DNA from: JBEIFW01 sp040382215
GTDB lineage: Bacteria > Actinomycetota > Acidimicrobiia > Acidimicrobiales > Ilumatobacteraceae
Length of the DNA stretch: 5,573 nt
Direction: 5' to 3'
NCBI GenBank assembly: GCA_040382215.1
Contig: JBEIFW010000210.1
Span: 1-5,573 of the forward strand
Below the pieces are notes generated by a model that was not told where the DNA came from, ran no database searches, and saw only the letters and a program-made list of their open reading frames with translations. This document shows, one piece after another, positions 1-5,573 of the stretch (its first letter is position 1; every line of letters starts with the position of its first letter). The position numbers were made by a program, and so were the translations under genes.

Positions 1-135
1 GATCTTGTAGACGCCGCCCGAGGGCTCAGCGATGTCCTCGCCGAGAAGGAACACCTTCTCGTCGACGCTCATGGCCACGTCGAGGGCCTGGTTGATGGCC
101 ATGCCGAAGGGCAGGGTGGGCCAGTCGGTGCTCAC
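1..135 (-). CDS. 2-oxoacid dehydrogenase E1 component, beta subunit (N-terminal fragment)
   Basis: This is the first 45 codons of a gene that runs off the left edge. The visible peptide begins VSTDWPTLPFGMAINQALDV and continues with VFLLGEDIAEPSGGVYKI. This is the characteristic N-terminus of E1-beta (transketolase pyrimidine-binding domain): an 'AINQAL' helix, then the 'GEDI' segment and the 'GGVYK' glycine turn. In the family, the beta subunit pairs with E1-alpha to form the heterotetramer that decarboxylates a 2-oxoacid using thiamine pyrophosphate and passes the acyl group to the E2 lipoyl domain. The GTG start at 135-133 overlaps the TGA stop of the upstream alpha gene in a GTGA arrangement, which implies one transcript and translational coupling. 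An E2 gene may follow off the window. Substrate (pyruvate, acetoin or branched-chain oxoacid) cannot be decided from this fragment. Confidence 0.92.
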   Translation of the reverse strand, partial: MSTDWPTLPFGMAINQALDVAMSVDEKVFLLGEDIAEPSGGVYKI

Positions 136-1112
136 TTCGCGACCTCCGCGTACACGTCGGTGTAGAGCTCGGACAGCTCGGGTTGGGGCGAGTCGAGGGC
201 GAACTGCACCGCCTCGTCGATCTCGGCGGTGGTGGACGACTCGATACCGGCGAGCTCGTCGTCGGAGGCGTGTCCGTGCTCGATCAGCCAGCCGCGATAG
301 CGCAGGACCGGATCGGCTGCCATGGCCGCTTTGCGCTCCTCCTTGGGCATGTACTCCATGGCATCGCCCATGAGGTGGCCCCAGAACCGGTACGTCCGCG
401 CCTCGACCAGGGTCGGACCCTCGCCGGCGCGGGCCCGCGCGATCGCCTCGCCCATCACCTCGTACACCGCCACCGGGTCGTTGCCGTCCACGGTCACGCC
501 GGGCATGCCGTAGGCGGCGCCACGATCCCCGATGAACTCGACACCGGTCACCATCCGGTAGGGGGTGTGTTCGCCGTACATGTTGTTCTGGCAGACGAAC
601 ACCACCGGCAGCTTCCAGACGGCTGCGAGGTTGAGGCCCTCGTGGAACGCACCGATGTTGGAGGCGCCGTCGCCGAAGTTGCACACGGTCACCTGGTCGG
701 TGCCCGACAGCTGGGCGGCCAGGCCGAAGCCGGGGGCGATCGGGATACCGGCGCCCACGATCCCGGTGGTGACCATGAGACCCGACGCCGGATGCGTGAT
801 GTGCATCGGGCCGCCCTTGCCCTTGCAGGTGCCCGTGGCCTTGCCGAGGAACTCGGCCCACAGCTCCTTGAGCGGCACGCCCTTGGCGATGTGGTCGTGG
901 AGGCCCCGGTAGATCGTGATCACGTAGTCGTCGGAGCGCAGGTGCGCCGCGTAGCCGGCGCTGATGCACTCCTGGCCTCGGGGCGAGTAATAGATGAGCT
1001 GGATCTGGCCGCTCATGAGCATCGAGCGGAAACGCTCGTCGTTCAGCTTGATGCGGGTCTGGATCTCGAACATCCGCAGCAATGCGGCGCGATCCGGTGT
1101 CGAGTTGGCCAA
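132..1112 (-). CDS. 2-oxoacid (pyruvate/acetoin-type) dehydrogenase E1 component, alpha subunit
   Basis: This complete 326-residue protein has the normal length for E1-alpha of the heterotetrameric type. It binds thiamine pyrophosphate and, with the beta subunit encoded next, carries out oxidative decarboxylation of a 2-oxoacid in the cytoplasmic dehydrogenase complex. Visible signatures are SPRGQECISAG (about 43-53), YRGLHDHIAKG (68-78), GKGGPMHI (98-105) and the TPP/Mg motif GDGASN...QNN, with GDG at 147-149 and NN at 176-177, exactly 26 residues apart. The conserved loop YRFWGHLMGD lies at 241-250. 'GAFHEGLNLAAVWKLPVVF' resembles acetoin dehydrogenase AcoA as well as PdhA, so the substrate is open. 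The start is TTG at 1112-1110, the first possible start after an in-frame TAG at 1142-1140, preceded by a G-run. The first internal ATG (codon 14) has no ribosome binding site. The stop overlaps the beta-subunit start. Confidence 0.95.
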   Translation of the reverse strand: MANSTPDRAALLRMFEIQTRIKLNDERFRSMLMSGQIQLIYYSPRGQECISAGYAAHLRSDDYVITIYRGLHDHIAKGVPLKELWAEFLGKATGTCKGKGGPMHITHPASGLMVTTGIVGAGIPIAPGFGLAAQLSGTDQVTVCNFGDGASNIGAFHEGLNLAAVWKLPVVFVCQNNMYGEHTPYRMVTGVEFIGDRGAAYGMPGVTVDGNDPVAVYEVMGEAIARARAGEGPTLVEARTYRFWGHLMGDAMEYMPKEERKAAMAADPVLRYRGWLIEHGHASDDELAGIESSTTAEIDEAVQFALDSPQPELSELYTDVYAEVAK

Positions 1113-1214
1113 CGTTCCCCCCGGCGACGGTCTGGACGGCTACTGGTTCTAGCAGCCGGGAGCGAACGGGCTCGCAGTGGGAACGGCGGGAGGATCGGCA
1201 GCGTTGTAGGCGAC
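1113..1214. other. Divergent intergenic region between E1-alpha and the lipoprotein metallopeptidase
   Basis: This 102-bp spacer lies between two genes transcribed away from each other, so it should hold a promoter for each. Candidate elements are poor: minus-strand TAGAAC and plus-strand TACTGG are near misses to TANNNT, and no matching -35 is seen. A GGGAGGA purine run at 1188-1194 on the plus strand looks like a good ribosome binding site, but it lies 20 bases before the assigned GTG. No convincing operator palindrome is visible. Confidence 0.4.
1116..1122 (-). promoter_or_regulatory. Possible Shine-Dalgarno for E1-alpha TTG start
   Basis: On the minus strand a GGGGGGA run stands three bases before the TTG at 1112. 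It is purine-rich and could pair with the 16S rRNA tail, but the spacing is short. It supports TTG over the internal ATG at 1073-1071, which has no such element. This is a weak call. Confidence 0.35.
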
Positions 1215-2717
1215 GTGGCCGACGCCCCCTTCCCCGCTCGCACCCACCGGCGGCGTGCGCACGTGCTTGCCGCATTCGTCGCCGGAACGCTGGTCCTCGG
1301 CGCCTGCGGCGCCCCTCCGGTCGACGTCGTGATCGCCGACGCCCCGAACACGACTGCGACCACGACGGGCGCCGGTGGACGACCCACGACGAGCTCGGCC
1401 TCGACGCCGACCACCACCACCACCACCCCCGATCGGTCGACGACGACGTCGGGCACACAGGCCCCGAGGACGACGACCACGGCGGCGAGGACCGGCACCG
1501 GGTACCAGGCGGACCTCAACCGGATGATCGACGACATCCGGTCCTACTGGTCGACCACGTTCCCGGCCCTGTACGGCAAGCCGTACGTCGATCTCGCCGG
1601 CGGTGTGATCCGGGTGACCTCCGCCGATGTCCAGGTGCCCCCGTGCGGCACGACCCGGGCCCCTCGGTACCGGGACATCGCCGGCAACGCCTACTACTGC
1701 CGGACCTCGGCCGACTACATCGCCTACGACGACACCGGTCTGTTCCCGAGGATCCAGAAGCGGTACGGAACGATCTCGCTCGGTCTGGTGATGGCCCACG
1801 AGTGGGGACACGCTGTCCAGGCTCGCGCCGGGGTCGACGGCTCGACGATCCTGCTCGAACAGCAGGCCGACTGCTTTGCCGGCGCATGGTTGGCGAGCGT
1901 CGCCCAGCGCAAGCCCGCAGGTGTCGCGTTCGATCCCGGGGCGCTCACGGGAGCGATCGGGGGCTTCCTGTCGTACGCCGACCCGGTCGGGGTCACCGCT
2001 CAGGCCGAGGGCGCCCACGGTTCGGGGTTCGATCGGGTCGGTGCGTTCCAGGACGGCTACGTCAACGGCCCCGCCCGGTGCGTCACCTATGCAAAGAGCC
2101 TGCCGCCGACCTTTGCGCTGCCGTTCACGAGCGCCGCCGACTACGCGAACGGCGGCAACCTGCCCTTCGAAGAGGTGCAGCCGTTGATGGTCGCCGACCT
2201 CGACCGGTTCTGGATCGCCCAGGGAAGCGGATTCACGGCGTTGGCAGGCACCGCAGCGGACGCCTCGACGGTGACCCGCTGCAACGGCACCAGTGGAACG
2301 GCCGCTGCGACGGGCACCGTCGCCTGGTGCAGCGACACGCGCACGGTCGCGTTCGACCCGTCGTTCCTGCGCCAGGCGTACCAGGAGGGCGACTTCGCCG
2401 TCGGGTTGCTGTTCGGCCACGCCTGGGCCCAGGCCGCCCAGCAGGCCCGGCGACTGCCGATCGAGGGGTCGAGCGCGCTGCTGCAGGCCGACTGCTACGT
2501 CGGCGCCTGGACCCGCTCGACCATCGCCCAACTCCCCGAGAACCGCGCCGGCGGCGGCAGCCTGTCGCTGTCGCCGGGCGACCTCGACGAGGGGATCCGC
2601 ACCCTGCTCACGTTCGGCCCCCAGGTCGGGCGCCGGGGCGACGCCGCCGGACCGTTCGAGCGGATCGCCGCGTTCCGCAAGGGGGTCGTCGGCGGGCTGG
2701 CGACCTGCACCAGCTGA
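1215..2717 (+). CDS. Lipoprotein with tandem neutral zinc metallopeptidase domains, second copy degenerate
   Basis: This 500-residue protein resembles the neutral zinc metallopeptidase (YpfJ-like, Pfam Zn_peptidase) family. The N-terminus is a lipoprotein signal: basic stretch RTHRRRAH (9-16), hydrophobic core, and lipobox LGAC with Cys31, so it is probably anchored outside the membrane. A Thr/Ser/Pro-rich linker (about 45-95) follows. Domain 1 (about 98-292) has HEWGH at 195-199 and EQQAD at 215-219, giving His195, Glu196, His199 and probably Glu215 as the zinc site. Domain 2 (about 326-498) repeats the fold, but HEWGH becomes HAWAQ (402-406) and the downstream Glu becomes Leu422. Each copy keeps four cysteines (144/162/220/289 and 356/372/427/498), probably disulfides. 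Family members usually have one domain. GTG 1215 is the only in-frame start that gives a full signal peptide; GTG 1263 would remove its basic part. The natural substrate is unknown. Confidence 0.88.
   Translation: MADAPFPARTHRRRAHVLAAFVAGTLVLGACGAPPVDVVIADAPNTTATTTGAGGRPTTSSASTPTTTTTTPDRSTTTSGTQAPRTTTTAARTGTGYQADLNRMIDDIRSYWSTTFPALYGKPYVDLAGGVIRVTSADVQVPPCGTTRAPRYRDIAGNAYYCRTSADYIAYDDTGLFPRIQKRYGTISLGLVMAHEWGHAVQARAGVDGSTILLEQQADCFAGAWLASVAQRKPAGVAFDPGALTGAIGGFLSYADPVGVTAQAEGAHGSGFDRVGAFQDGYVNGPARCVTYAKSLPPTFALPFTSAADYANGGNLPFEEVQPLMVADLDRFWIAQGSGFTALAGTAADASTVTRCNGTSGTAAATGTVAWCSDTRTVAFDPSFLRQAYQEGDFAVGLLFGHAWAQAAQQARRLPIEGSSALLQADCYVGAWTRSTIAQLPENRAGGGSLSLSPGDLDEGIRTLLTFGPQVGRRGDAAGPFERIAAFRKGVVGGLATCTS
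1305..1307 (+). other. Predicted lipidation cysteine (lipobox Cys31)
   Basis: TGC here encodes Cys31 in the sequence LVLGAC. The residues before it (Leu -3, Gly -2, Ala -1) fit a bacterial lipobox, and a basic n-region and hydrophobic stretch precede it. Signal peptidase II cleavage before this cysteine and diacylglyceryl attachment are inferred. Confidence 0.75.
1410..1427 (+). repeat. ACC trinucleotide repeat (6 units) in the Thr-rich linker
   Basis: Six perfect ACC units encode Thr66-Thr71 in the low-complexity linker between the lipobox and the first peptidase domain. They are in frame, so loss or gain of units would change linker length without a frameshift. Confidence 0.85.
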
Positions 2718-2760
2718 TCGCTCGGCGCCCGGGCCCGGCCCATCGTCTGCGCCGGTCACA

Positions 2761-2784
2761 CGCCGACGCTCGGTCCCGTCGGCG
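2761..2784 (+). terminator. Perfect 8-bp hairpin in the metallopeptidase-ppx gap (terminator or operator)
   Basis: CGCCGACG (2761-2768) and CGTCGGCG (2777-2784) are exact inverted repeats around an 8-base loop. They lie 43 bases after the metallopeptidase stop and 16 bases before the putative ppx -10 hexamer. The stem is all but one G/C pair per arm, but no T-run follows. It could be a non-canonical actinobacterial terminator for the upstream gene or a binding site near the ppx promoter. The sequence cannot separate these. Confidence 0.45.
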
Positions 2785-2800
2785 CTCGAAGGCTCACCGA

Positions 2801-2806
2801 TAGCGT
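2801..2806 (+). promoter_or_regulatory. Putative -10 hexamer (TAGCGT) for leaderless ppx/gppA transcript
   Basis: TAGCGT matches the actinobacterial TANNNT -10 pattern and ends 8 bases before the GTG at 2815, which would place transcription start at or very near the start codon. No Shine-Dalgarno sequence lies between them, and no clear -35 is visible. The same arrangement occurs before the gene starting at 4396. Confidence 0.55.
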
Positions 2807-2814
2807 CTGGGCTC

Positions 2815-4383
2815 GTGAACCTCGCCGCCATCGATGTCGGCACCAACTCGTTGCACCTCGTGGTCGCAAGGGTGGTCGACGACCGACACTTCGAGGTGAT
2901 CGGCGCCGAGAAGGAGATGGTGCGGCTCGGCACCGGCTCGGGCGACATGAAGCGGCTCGACCCAGCCGCCATGGACCGTGGGATCGCTGCGCTCGCCCGG
3001 TTCCGACGGATCGCCGACATCCACGATGCGCGAGTGCGCGCCGTCGCTACGAGCGCCGTACGCGAAGCGGAGAACCACGACGAGTTCCTGGCCCGGGCAC
3101 GTACGGAGGCCGGTATCGAGGTCGAGGTGATCTCCGGGGTCGAAGAGGCGCGCCTCATCCATCTCGGGGTCCTGCAGGCCCTGCCCGTGTTCACGAAGCG
3201 CTCGCTGATCTGCGACATCGGGGGCGGCTCCACCGAGGTCATGGTCGGCGAACACGGCGAGCTTCTGTCCGCCCGGAGCTTCAAGCTCGGCGCCGTGCGC
3301 CTGACCAACCGGTTCTTCCCGGGTGAGCTTCTCCACCCTGCGGCCGTGCAGGCCTGCCGGACCTTCGTGCGCTCCGCACTCGTGCCGTTCGCGCACGAGG
3401 TGCACCGGCTCGGCTTCGAGGTGGCGATCGGCTCGTCGGGGACGATCGAGGCGATCGCCAGACTCGCGCGTGCAGCCGCCGGCCAGAACGAGCTTCGCAC
3501 GTACAACGGGTTCCGCTTCGATGCTTCCGCACTCGCCTCGGTGGTGCGCCAGCTCGCGACGACCCGTACGGTCGTCGAGCGAGCAGCGCTGCCGGGGATG
3601 GAGGCGAAACGGGCCGACATCATCCTCGCCGGCGCGCTCATCCTCGAAGGGGTGGCAGAGGTGTTCGGGGTCAGCACCTGGACCGTGTCGGAGTATGCGC
3701 TGCGAGAGGGCGTGCTGCTCGACACCGTGCAACGCACCCGGGGCGGAACGCTGCATCACCTCCGTGAGGTGTCGCGCAACAGCGTGCTCGCACTCGCCCG
3801 GTCCTGCGACGACGAGCAGGAGCACGGCGCCCAGGTGGCCCGGCTGGCCCTCGAGTTGTTCGACGCAACCGTCGGCATCCACGGCCTCGACGAGGGGTGC
3901 CGGGAGTACCTCGAGGCGGGGGCTCTGCTTGCGAACGTGGGGTTGTTCGTGTCCCACACCAAGCACCATCTGCACTCGTACTACGTGATCCGGAACTCCG
4001 ATCGGCTCGTCGGCTTCACCGACGCCGAGATCGAGATGATCGCCCAGATCGCCCGCTATCACCGCAAGAGCGCACCGAAAGCCACGCATGCGGAGTTCGC
4101 GGCCCTCGGCGCCGGGGATCAGCGCGTGGTGCGGATACTCGCCGGGCTGTTGCGGGTGGCGATCGGCCTCGACCGCAGCCACGAGAACCTCATCGCCGGG
4201 GTCACGGCCCACGACGGCGGCGATGAACTCGTCATCGAGGTGACACCGGCGGGTGCGCTCGACGTGAGCCTCGAGCTCTACGCCGCCAGCGAGCGCCGCT
4301 CGTTGTTGGAAGACGCCCTCGGCCGGCGTATCCGTCTCACCGTCGGCGTCGCTCACTCGTCGGCCACCGCCGATCACCCGTAG
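2815..4383 (+). CDS. ppx/gppA: Ppx/GppA family phosphatase (exopolyphosphatase / pppGpp phosphohydrolase)
   Basis: This 522-residue protein, near the ~500-residue size of long Ppx/GppA proteins, has the two-domain ASKHA ATPase-like fold. By family knowledge it removes terminal phosphate from polyphosphate or the 5'-gamma phosphate of pppGpp in the cytoplasm. Visible motifs are phosphate-1 AIDVGTNSLHLVVA (5-18), the ISGVEEARLI segment with catalytic Glu111 (equivalent to E. coli Ppx Glu121), phosphate-2 DIGGGSTEV (134-142) and GSSGTIEAIA (206-215). The C-terminal half (about 310-522) resembles the HD-like domain, with His337, a SHTKHHLHSYYVIRN stretch (380-394) and RYHRKSAPK. However, the His-Asp/Glu doublet seen in relatives before 'VG' is Ala373-Asn374. 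GTG 2815 was chosen because homology begins at residue 3 and a -10 hexamer lies just upstream. Which of the two substrates dominates cannot be read from sequence. Confidence 0.95.
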   Translation: MNLAAIDVGTNSLHLVVARVVDDRHFEVIGAEKEMVRLGTGSGDMKRLDPAAMDRGIAALARFRRIADIHDARVRAVATSAVREAENHDEFLARARTEAGIEVEVISGVEEARLIHLGVLQALPVFTKRSLICDIGGGSTEVMVGEHGELLSARSFKLGAVRLTNRFFPGELLHPAAVQACRTFVRSALVPFAHEVHRLGFEVAIGSSGTIEAIARLARAAAGQNELRTYNGFRFDASALASVVRQLATTRTVVERAALPGMEAKRADIILAGALILEGVAEVFGVSTWTVSEYALREGVLLDTVQRTRGGTLHHLREVSRNSVLALARSCDDEQEHGAQVARLALELFDATVGIHGLDEGCREYLEAGALLANVGLFVSHTKHHLHSYYVIRNSDRLVGFTDAEIEMIAQIARYHRKSAPKATHAEFAALGAGDQRVVRILAGLLRVAIGLDRSHENLIAGVTAHDGGDELVIEVTPAGALDVSLELYAASERRSLLEDALGRRIRLTVGVAHSSATADHP

Positions 4384-4386
4384 GAT
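4381..4386 (+). promoter_or_regulatory. Putative -10 hexamer (TAGGAT) overlapping the ppx stop codon
   Basis: TAGGAT fits TANNNT; its first three bases are the TAG stop of ppx/gppA. It ends 9 bases before the GTG start at 4396, and the spacer CCCTCACCC has no ribosome binding site. This suggests a separate, leaderless transcript for the small membrane protein, although read-through from ppx is also possible. Confidence 0.5.
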
Positions 4387-4395
4387 CCCTCACCC

Positions 4396-4794
4396 GTGGG
4401 TATCGGATCCGACGTCTACAACCTGTTCCTCGTGCTGCATCTGCTCGCCGTCGTGGCGGCGTTCGGCCCCCTGTTCGTGCTGCCGCGCCTGCGTGCCGCC
4501 GACCCTGCTGCGGCGGCACGGATCCACCTCGTGGTGGTGCTGCCGGCGACGGTGCTCGTGTGGGTGTTCGGCATGGGCCTCACCGGTTTGTCCGACGACG
4601 TGTTCGAACTCACCGACCCGTGGATCGCTGCGTCGCTGGGCATCTGGGTCGTGCTGGTGGTCGTCCAGTGGTTTGGCGTGCGGGGCGCACTGACCGGGCG
4701 CGTGCCGGTGCGGGTCGGCCGCGCCGCCATCGGCGCAAGCCACCTGCTCTACGCCGCCGGCATCGTGTCGATGGTGTTCAAGCCGGGGGTGTGA
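4396..4794 (+). CDS. Small four-helix integral membrane protein, function unknown (DUF2269-like)
   Basis: This 132-residue, strongly hydrophobic protein has four predicted membrane helices at about 8-29, 44-65, 76-95 and 109-128. The second and third are separated by an acidic loop (SDDVFELTDP, 66-75), and a short polar loop LRAADPAAAAR follows helix one. The general plan resembles small DUF2269-type membrane proteins, but the match rests on topology and the 'LHLLA' start of helix one, so no function is assigned. His15 sits in helix one, His44 at the head of helix two and His116 in helix four. The start is GTG 4396, 12 bases after the ppx stop, with no ribosome binding site but a -10-like hexamer upstream. 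The 3' end overlaps the convergent hydrolase gene by 17 bases. Amino-acid composition and codon use support a real gene. Confidence 0.85.
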   Translation: MGIGSDVYNLFLVLHLLAVVAAFGPLFVLPRLRAADPAAAARIHLVVVLPATVLVWVFGMGLTGLSDDVFELTDPWIAASLGIWVVLVVVQWFGVRGALTGRVPVRVGRAAIGASHLLYAAGIVSMVFKPGV

Positions 4795-5573
4795 ACACGA
4801 ACCGCTCGATGAGCGCTGCGAGCTCGAGCGGTCGGTCGCCCTGGATCGAGTGTCCCGCACCGTCGACGACGACGACCTCCGTGTCCGGCCGGCGCCGCAG
4901 CACTTCGGCGACGTCGGCGTCGTCGACCACGGGAGAGACCCCGCCCCGGGCGAGGACCATGGGACAGGCCACGGCGGCGACGTCGTCCCACAGCCGGCCC
5001 GGGTCGGTCGCAGCAGCCGGCACCCCCTCGCCGTCGGGCACCTGCGCCCGCCCGCGCCGGTCGTAGCGCCACCGCCAGGAGCCGTCGTCGAGCTGGTGGG
5101 CGTTGTGCAGCACGCCACGCCGAAGCGACGACACCGAACGCGACGGGTTGTGCTCGATGGTACGAGCGAGCAGCGACTCGAAGTCGGGGAAGTCCTGCGG
5201 GCCGTTGACGAAGTCGATGATCGCCTTCGCCTTGTCCCGGTTCGTGCCGGGCGTGACGTCGACGACGACGAGTCGGCGCACCAGGTGCGGCCAACGCGCA
5301 GCGAGCACGACCGTGGTCAGGCCGCCGAGCGACATGCCGATCACACCGGACGCCTCGGGCGCAAGGGTCTCGACGACGACGGCGAGGTCTGCTGCGAGCA
5401 GTTCGGGGGTGTAGGTGGCGTCGTCACGCCAATCGGAATGCCCATGGCCCGCGAGGTCGACGGCGACGAGGGGTCGGCGAAGCGCCATCGCCACCGTGTC
5501 CCAGGTGTGAGCGTTCTGGGCGGTGCCGTGGACGAGCACCAACTCCGGGTCGCCGTCCCCCCACACCAGTGCC
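4778..5573 (-). CDS. Alpha/beta hydrolase (N-terminus beyond window)
   Basis: The gene reads leftward from the right edge and ends at TGA 4780-4778; about 264 codons are visible. It has the full alpha/beta hydrolase signature: ELVLVHGTAQNAHTWD (oxyanion HG), VAVDLAGHGHSDW, nucleophile elbow GVIGMSLGGL with Ser at 5332-5330, and DGAGHSIQGDRP with catalytic His at 4852-4850. The acid is probably one of the aspartates in SPVVDDADV. The reading frame stays open past the possible GTG at 5566 ('ALVWGDGDPE'). Family members normally have a short strand before this point, so the true start is probably outside, and only some 15-25 residues should be missing. Substrate is unknown; this family includes esterases, lipases, epoxide hydrolases and haloperoxidase-like enzymes. 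It is convergent with the membrane-protein gene. Confidence 0.93.
   Translation of the reverse strand, partial: ALVWGDGDPELVLVHGTAQNAHTWDTVAMALRRPLVAVDLAGHGHSDWRDDATYTPELLAADLAVVVETLAPEASGVIGMSLGGLTTVVLAARWPHLVRRLVVVDVTPGTNRDKAKAIIDFVNGPQDFPDFESLLARTIEHNPSRSVSSLRRGVLHNAHQLDDGSWRWRYDRRGRAQVPDGEGVPAAATDPGRLWDDVAAVACPMVLARGGVSPVVDDADVAEVLRRRPDTEVVVVDGAGHSIQGDRPLELAALIERFVFTPPA

Noticed and set aside
183..1214. Long plus-strand open frame continuous with the metallopeptidase and antisense to E1-alpha
   Set aside because: The minus strand here encodes an unmistakable E1-alpha. The plus-frame translation (Val/His/Gly-rich, no family resemblance) is a GC-bias shadow. The real plus gene starts with its signal peptide at 1215.
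2727..2734. GCCCGGGC palindrome after the metallopeptidase stop
   Set aside because: It has no loop and no T-run, so it cannot form a terminator stem. Such short palindromes are common in sequence this GC-rich.
1149..3737. Very long minus-strand open frame antisense to the metallopeptidase and ppx
   Set aside because: Its translation is Arg/Ser/Ala-rich without motifs, while both sense genes have full family signatures. High GC at third positions removes antisense stops.
2794..4377. Minus-strand open frame of over 500 codons opposite ppx/gppA
   Set aside because: It mirrors ppx codon by codon in the same register, has no recognisable domain, and is explained by the same codon bias.
4931..4933. 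Proline where some alpha/beta hydrolases have the catalytic Asp (RG..SD)
   Set aside because: Nearby aspartates in VVDDADV can supply the acid, and 'SPVV-D-D' forms are, as far as I recall, usual in this actinobacterial subgroup, so it is not good evidence for inactivity.
5564..5566. GTG at 5566 as the hydrolase start
   Set aside because: The frame stays open to the window edge, and this start would cut off the first strand expected before the WGDGDPE turn. The gene is better treated as 5'-partial.

Overview
The window is very GC-rich, uses GTG and TTG starts freely, is tightly packed, and carries TANNNT-type -10 hexamers immediately before start codons. Together these suggest a high-GC actinobacterium. 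A lineage such as Acidimicrobiia is plausible from the protein style, but the sequence alone does not prove it. There are six protein-coding genes: four complete, and two cut by the window edges. No RNA gene, insertion sequence or CRISPR array is visible, and there is no gene-free stretch longer than about 100 bases.

Left part (1-1112, minus strand): the start of the beta subunit and the whole alpha subunit of a thiamine-pyrophosphate-dependent 2-oxoacid (pyruvate/acetoin/branched-chain type) dehydrogenase E1 component. The two genes are joined by a GTGA stop/start overlap, and the operon continues off the left edge. A divergent intergenic region of about 100 bp (1113-1214) follows.

Middle part (1215-4794, plus strand), three genes. 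The first is a secreted lipoprotein with a Thr-rich linker and two tandem copies of a neutral zinc metallopeptidase (YpfJ-like) domain. Copy one keeps the HEWGH active site, while copy two has lost nearly all zinc ligands but keeps all four family cysteines. The second is a Ppx/GppA exopolyphosphatase/pppGpp phosphatase. The third is a small four-helix membrane protein of unknown function. The last two each have a TANNNT hexamer 8-9 nt before a GTG start and no ribosome binding site, so both look leaderless. A perfect 8-bp hairpin separates the metallopeptidase from ppx.

Right part (4778-5573, minus strand): an alpha/beta hydrolase, convergent with the membrane protein and overlapping its 3' end by 17 bp. 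Its N-terminus lies beyond the right edge.

The genes do not form one obvious pathway: central carbon metabolism (E1), an envelope peptidase, phosphate/stringent-response metabolism (Ppx/GppA) and a hydrolase sit side by side, as in ordinary chromosomal sequence. The most unusual element is the fusion of an active and an apparently inactive metallopeptidase domain.
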